This document shows positions 59,337-64,000 of a DNA stretch of 64,000 bases, piece after piece; positions within the stretch are counted from its first letter, which is position 1, and each line of letters begins with the position of its first letter. Location: the NCBI GenBank assembly GCA_004369045.1, contig ML213503.1, positions 2,280,341 to 2,344,340 on the forward strand, in the 5' to 3' direction. Origin of the DNA: Heliocybe sulcata. Lineage: Eukaryota > Basidiomycota > Agaricomycetes > Gloeophyllales > Gloeophyllaceae. The notes beneath the pieces are model-generated. The model was not told where the DNA came from. It made no database searches and was given only the letters and a program-made list of their open reading frames with translations. Made by a program: the position numbers and the translations under genes.

Positions 59337-60675
59337 TTAAAGTGCGACGCAGGATTGACCGTCAATCCCCACTTTGTAGCCAGCCGCGCAGGAGTACACT
59401 GCAAAGGGGCTTTAGCCAACCGCAACATGCGTCCAGAGAGGATACAATACTCACCGGCGCAGGCACCTTTGTTACAACCGACGTTCCATGCACCTTCAAT
59501 GGCAGTGCAGTCCTGGCCCTTGCCAGTCGAAGCGCAGCCACCGCAGGATTCCAGCTCGGACGTGGTGTCAAGGCACTCATAGTCAGAGGTGGCGTTCAGA
59601 CCGCGGAGACCGCTGAGACTGCTGACGGGGCAGGCCTCAAGGCCAGTCGGGCACAAAGTGCGTGACTTGTTAACGGCGCGCTTGTGGTGACCAGAGGGCT
59701 GGGGGCCGCTCGGGCTGCGACTGCAGAGCCAGCTCAACCACGACCAGCCAGCAGGGCAGGAGGGAGCAGGGGGACTAGGAGTCTTGGGAACACAGCAGCT
59801 CTTGCCGGTGTGCCAGTACCAACCGTTAGAAGGGCAGCTGTTGCCACTCGGGGGGCTGGGAGGAGAAGGGTGGCCACCGTGAGGCAAGCAGCATGACTTG
59901 GGTTCCCACCTGGATAATAGTAGGTCAGCTTACATACAGCAAGGGCTCGCTGTGACCGCTTACCAAAACTCGGAAGACTTGCAAGAGCTAGAGCCGCTGG
60001 GGGTGCTGGGGGTGCTGGGAGTCGTAGGGGCCCTCGAGCAGAGCCAGTTCAACCAAGAGAAACCAGCCGGGCAGGACGGGGTAGGAGCGCTGGGTGTCTT
60101 GGGAACGCAGCAGCTCTTGCCAGTGTGCCAGTACCAGTTGCTGGAAGCGCAGCTGGAGCCCGAAGGGGGGCTGGGAGGAGAAGGCTGGCCACCGTGAGGC
60201 AAGCAGCATGACTTGGGCTCCCACCTGGATGATAGTAGGTCAGCTTACATACTGCGAGGGTTCGCTGTGGCCGCTTACCAGAACTCGGAAGACTTGCAAG
60301 AGCTAGAGCCGCTGGGGGGACTGGGAGAGCTGGGAGTAGTAGAGCGCTTGCACATATAGTTCGACCACGAGTAGCCAGCCGGGCAAGACGGGGTAGGAGC
60401 GCTGGGTGTCTTGGGAACGCAGCAGCTCTTGCCAGTGTGCCAGTACCAGTTGCTGGAAGCGCAGCTGGAGCCCGACGGGGGGCTCGGGGCCGCAGGCTGA
60501 CCGCCGTGGGGCAAGCAGCATGACTTGGGCTCCCACCTTTGGAGTGAAGGTGAGTTTGCGAACTGGGAGTCTTGACTGAAACCACGCACCAGAACTCAGA
60601 AGACCCGCAAGACGTAGCTGCAGCGAAAGGAATGGCGACCGCCGCGAGGGCGAACAGACGGGCGACGACAGTCAT
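59337..60675 (-). CDS. PriA/CPL1-like cysteine-rich secreted protein with three tandem modules
   Basis: Five exons (60675-60590, 60536-60279, 60224-59964, 59909-59455, 59398-59337) give 373 residues. A signal peptide ([16 protein letters not shown]) is followed by three nearly equal modules of about 86 residues, each with KSCCLPHGG, a Pro/Ser linker, [16 protein letters not shown] and CPAG(Y/F/W)SW, ending CKSSEFW in the first two. The C-terminus is the CPL1-like domain ([48 protein letters not shown]). Relatives include Lentinula PriA, a fruiting-related protein, and Cryptococcus Cpl1, a secreted virulence factor. The introns between modules are also near-copies. Confidence 0.9.
59910..60536. 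repeat. Tandem exon-intron duplication inside the PriA-like gene
   Basis: The units 60536-60225 and 60224-59910 each consist of one module exon (258 and 261 bp) and its following 54-bp intron. The introns share almost every base (both begin GTAAGCGG, both contain TATGTAAGCTGACCTACTAT and end ATCCAG). A third, more diverged module begins exon 4. The low divergence of intron sequence points to recent unequal crossing-over. Confidence 0.85.
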
Positions 60676-61531
60676 AACGAATGAAGGTGGATGTCACGAA
60701 GGACGAGAATTAGGAGGGGAGTAGGGGAGAGCCGGAGCGTTCTGAAAACAAGAGGGCATGTGAGGGCCTTTATATTTGATGGATACTGGTCCGTATCAAA
60801 CACAAGGCATGTTGCCTGACTGCCCCTTGTGGGAAGCGGCGGGAAGTCCTGGGACGGTCGACTGATCTCACAGGAGCTTCTGACAGATGACATCGAAAGA
60901 AAGCGTCTTTCTGGAAGTTTACAGCCAGGATCCCATCATCAGAATGATGTATATTGCTGCACTACGGTCATTCCCTGCGTTCTGAGCAGTCCAGTCCTAA
61001 CGGACATCCGTACTTCGGGTCATAGTCTGGCTGCGGGCCTGGCCCGCCACCATTTGCCGGTGATGGTAACGGCACGGGAACGGCCGGGCCATGGACGCCC
61101 GAAGGCCGCGGTCCCTTGTGCTCCTCAGCAAGATTATTATGCAGGGTCATCCATTGTTGCTATATCGCTTCGCTGATGCGCAACCTAAACCATCCACCGT
61201 CGGGTTCTCATATGTCCGTTGGGGCTGAGCAATACTTCTGATCGAAGGAAATATATCCGCCGCGCGGAAGGGCGCTCTCGGAGTGTTCTTCGATTGTCGC
61301 AAGACAGAACAAAGAAAAGAGACCTCGATCTCACATCCGACCGTGTTTTACAGTCCACTATAATCGCACCGAGGATAGTACATTACGTTTCTTATTCCGT
61401 TTCTCATTACGGTAACGCAAATGGGTAAGCTGTATAGACCAAAGTAGAGGATGAACGACTGTTTCTTGCGGGAATGACTGTCCTTGACAACATTGACTGA
61501 GATATGAGTAACACTGGTCAAGGTCCTCACC
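60676..61531. other. Intergenic region, promoter of the PriA-like gene
   Basis: 856 bp. A TATATTT-like word near 60770 (plus strand TTTATATTTG) lies about 95 bases before the PriA-like ATG and may be its TATA box. A plus-strand open frame (60829-61176) lacks features. The right part is the 3' flank of the PP2A-A gene. Confidence 0.45.
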
Positions 61532-63759
61532 TCATCCTTCCATGGCTGCCGTCATCTTTTGCAAAGCTCGGGTAGCGAAATACCGGACGTCTGCGTCTTG
61601 ATCCTGCTTCATCTGCTCTAAAAGGGGTATGATGCGCTGCTGGCACAGCTCCTTTCCGTCGGGAGTAGTTCCATACGTGGTGGCGAGGACTTCCAACGCC
61701 TTAGCAACATTGAAGCGGATGTTTGGTATAGGATCAGTCGCCAAGGCCAGGAGAGGTGCAAGTATGTCAGAACGTATGATGTCGAGGTTCAACGAGGGAG
61801 CCATCGACTACATGTATAGTTAGTGCCATCAGTCAGGAACATACTTAAGGTCATGACGCACCGAGATGGCTTGGATTGTCGTCAGCCGATAGAGGTAATT
61901 AGGATGTTGACCCATCCCAACAACCTTCGGGACGATAGCAACTTTAGCCCACTCGACACCGAACACTTCCGCTAATTTCTTGAGGTTGACGGTTGCCGCC
62001 TCCCGGATGCTGTAGACGGTGTCTCCAAGCCATTCCATGCAGAGGTTGCCCAACTGCTCATCAAAGAATGGCTTCCCAAGCTGCGTCGCCAGCAAGGGTA
62101 TATACTCGATGATAGCTTGCCGCACTCTCCATGACTTGTCCTCGGCCAACTCGACGATCGCCGGAAGCAGACTCTCAGACAGGAGTTCGATGCCGATGAC
62201 TAGGAACAATCGGTAAATTGAACGGAGTGACGAACCCGTCATGACTCACCGGTGTTCACCGTCTCGAGCTTGCTTATGATGTTTAGCCGCACCTCGGGGA
62301 ATTCGTCCTTCAGCAAGGTCAAAAACAACGGCAAGAGATGTTCGATCGTAGCATCCTTGCCAAGAAGGGGCGCTAGTCCGCTGATCTGGTTTGCGAGTGC
62401 AGCACGAACGTGCTGGGAGGCATCCTTCGACAAGTCCCTGACGCACGGGACCATTCTCGCCAAAATTACCTCCCTATCCAGGAGCTTCGCGAATCCTGAG
62501 TAATTAGGAAAAACATGAGTGAGCACTGAACGATGCGTTCGAGGACGGCCGATGACAGACCTGGGATCTGGCCCGACCCTGCTGTCCGAACTTCAGCCTC
62601 GTTATCCTTCAGCAGCTGGACGTAGTGACCAATCAACTCCTCCCGCACGAGTTCCTGCCCAACAGCTTCGGCCAGCTGATTCCAATATGAGACACGCGCC
62701 ACAATGTTCGCGAGCGAAGACACTCGCCTCATTGAAGTGGTTTGCCGCCATATACCTGACTCTCCAGCTCTTATCCGACACAGACTGCCGGATCTGCTTC
62801 AGAAGCTGCTCCTTAACCTCGGCAGGAGACAGCTGCTGTGCGATCACGATCAAATCCTCCACCGTCAACAACCTCACCGAGTCTTGATCGTCTGACTGAA
62901 GTCTGCGGTAGATTGGCAGCCCATCAGACAAAACGTGCTGCTTCGACAACTCCTTGATGAATGACTAAAGGAGAAGGGCTGTCAGCGCAGCGGTGGAGGT
63001 AATTTCCGCCTACTTACACCCAGCCATTTCGCAGCGGCGCGTCGGACCATCGGCGTGTCATCAGATCCTAAAGCAGCGTATCCCTTCCGTAGCTCCTCTT
63101 GTATCGGAGGAGACACTTTCGCGTAGACAGGAGCAAAGAGAGCAGCAGACGATGTACGGGAGGTAAACCACTCTCCTCGCGAGAGGCGTCGGAGAAGAGG
63201 AATGTAGTATGTCTCTATCTGCCCTGATGACAGGACACCGGCAACTTTGCTGATAGACTCCGCTGCCTATTCGATGAAAACGATCAGTAAAGTGCGCTCA
63301 TTGGCGACGACCGGTGGTTTCATCCGACCGCTGATCTCTTAGGAGAGCAACCGCGGACTAGTAGGGTAGTCATACCTTGTCTCGCACGAGTGTCTCTTCG
63401 ACCGCGGCCAGGTTCTCGAGAGGCCCTAAGAGGACATGCGCGTACTCCGGCCCGCCCAAATACTCCTCGAACGACCTGCCCAACTCCTCTGCCAGCGCCA
63501 GCAGAACTTCGTCCTCGTCATCTACGGACTCTTGCAAGAATGGGATGAGCTCTTCGCGAGCACGCTCGGGGCCCAAGGCGAGAGCAATGGTCGATACACG
63601 ATGTATTGCGTTCAACCGTAATTGGACATCCTCCGCGCGCAACTCATCCATCAGGATGGCTATGGGAGCGATCTAGTAGACAAGGAAGATCAATAACCAG
63701 CGTATTGGATATGTTCATAGCAAGGGACGAACGTCATCTGGAGGAAATCCGGGATCCAT
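61532..63759 (-). CDS. TPD3: PP2A scaffold subunit A (TPD3/PR65)
   Basis: Eight exons (63759-63733, 63672-63376, 63266-63018, 62964-62728, 62675-62561, 62495-62250, 62199-61862, 61807-61532) give 594 residues, the normal size for a 15-HEAT scaffold. Repeats are easily seen: [115 protein letters not shown]. It holds the catalytic C and regulatory B subunits of protein phosphatase 2A. The intron after exon 4 has a GC donor (AATGAG, then GCGAGT), required to join HFNE to LAEAVG. The last 240 bp of the window are its upstream region. Confidence 0.95.
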
Positions 63760-64000
63760 GGCGTAGGGTAATAGGGAGCGGAAGCGTCTTGCGTTGCTGG
63801 ACGATCAAGGGATTCAGACAGGAGACGTGGCGCAGGCGTCCTCGAATGAAAGAGTACAAACTGTACAAGGATCGGATAGAAGGTAGTCGCGTAGATCGGA
63901 GTCACTTGGTTGAATGCAAGGTTATGGGTCTTTCCAATCGTGCAATGCGTTGTATGCTATCGCAGGCCCCGCAACGCGACGCAAACTCCTACTTTCACAC
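63760..64000. other. Upstream region of the PP2A-A gene, window end
   Basis: 241 bp to the end of the window. A small minus-strand open frame runs through it but overlaps the gene start and lacks features. Presumably promoter and 5' leader. Confidence 0.35.

Noticed and set aside
1-64000. CRISPR arrays, tRNA or rRNA genes.
   Set aside because: No spaced direct repeats of CRISPR type, no tRNA-like B-box with cloverleaf context, and no rRNA-like stretch was noticed by eye; a tRNA scan could still find one I missed.

Overview
The window is about 64 kb of nuclear DNA from a filamentous basidiomycete, most likely an Agaricomycete and plausibly a polypore-like wood or litter fungus (inference). 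The signs are densely packed genes on both strands, many introns of about 50-60 bp, micro-exons, a Tnp2/CACTA-type transposase of the kind common in Agaricomycetes, and families typical of that class (DUF7923-CCCH protein, PriA/CPL1-type cysteine-rich secreted protein, GH16 with a C-terminal anchor). I rebuilt each gene by hand from splice sites. In every host gene model given here the summed exon length is a multiple of three and ends at a stop.

Left part (1-7.3 kb) is transposon territory: an almost whole Tnp2-like transposase gene on the minus strand, interrupted by a 1.4 kb stretch rich in GCGAC words and by a frame change at a run of nine C; the 5' part of a second, different transposase; and subterminal-type CTAGTC repeats. 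From 7.5 kb on it is host gene space, with one 835-bp MITE (19522-20356) that has perfect 24-bp ends and a TA target duplication.

Host genes in order: 4-TM SUR7/PalI-like protein (-), amidase (+), MPP10 (+), SEC9/SNAP-25 (+), DUF7923-CCCH protein (+), SRA/YDG methyl-DNA reader (+), conserved acidic protein (-), GPI-type secreted protein (+), MARVEL-like 4-TM protein (+), two tandem class-3 lipases (+,+), MFSD1-like transporter (-), GH16 beta-glucanase (+), SurE phosphatase (-), MYG1 nuclease (+), RasGEF with a Ras-like N-terminal domain (+), DRS1 helicase (+), APC4 (+), Yap-like bZIP (+), GPI2/PIG-C (-), small MGxxCSK lipid-anchored protein (-), type-I membrane protein (-), ARP1 centractin (+), ribosomal protein eS24 (-), 4-TM protein (+), secreted protein (-), PriA/CPL1-like protein with three tandem modules (-), PP2A scaffold subunit A (-).

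No operon-like or gene-cluster logic links these genes. MPP10, DRS1 and eS24 share the ribosome-making pathway; GPI2 supplies the anchor that the GH16 and the serine/threonine-rich secreted protein probably carry; APC4 and PP2A-A act in the cell cycle. These are housekeeping neighbours, not a dedicated system. The most distinctive signals are the RasGEF with a degenerate in-built G domain, the tandem exon-intron duplication in the PriA-like gene, the MITE, the nested transposons, and five probable GC-AG introns.
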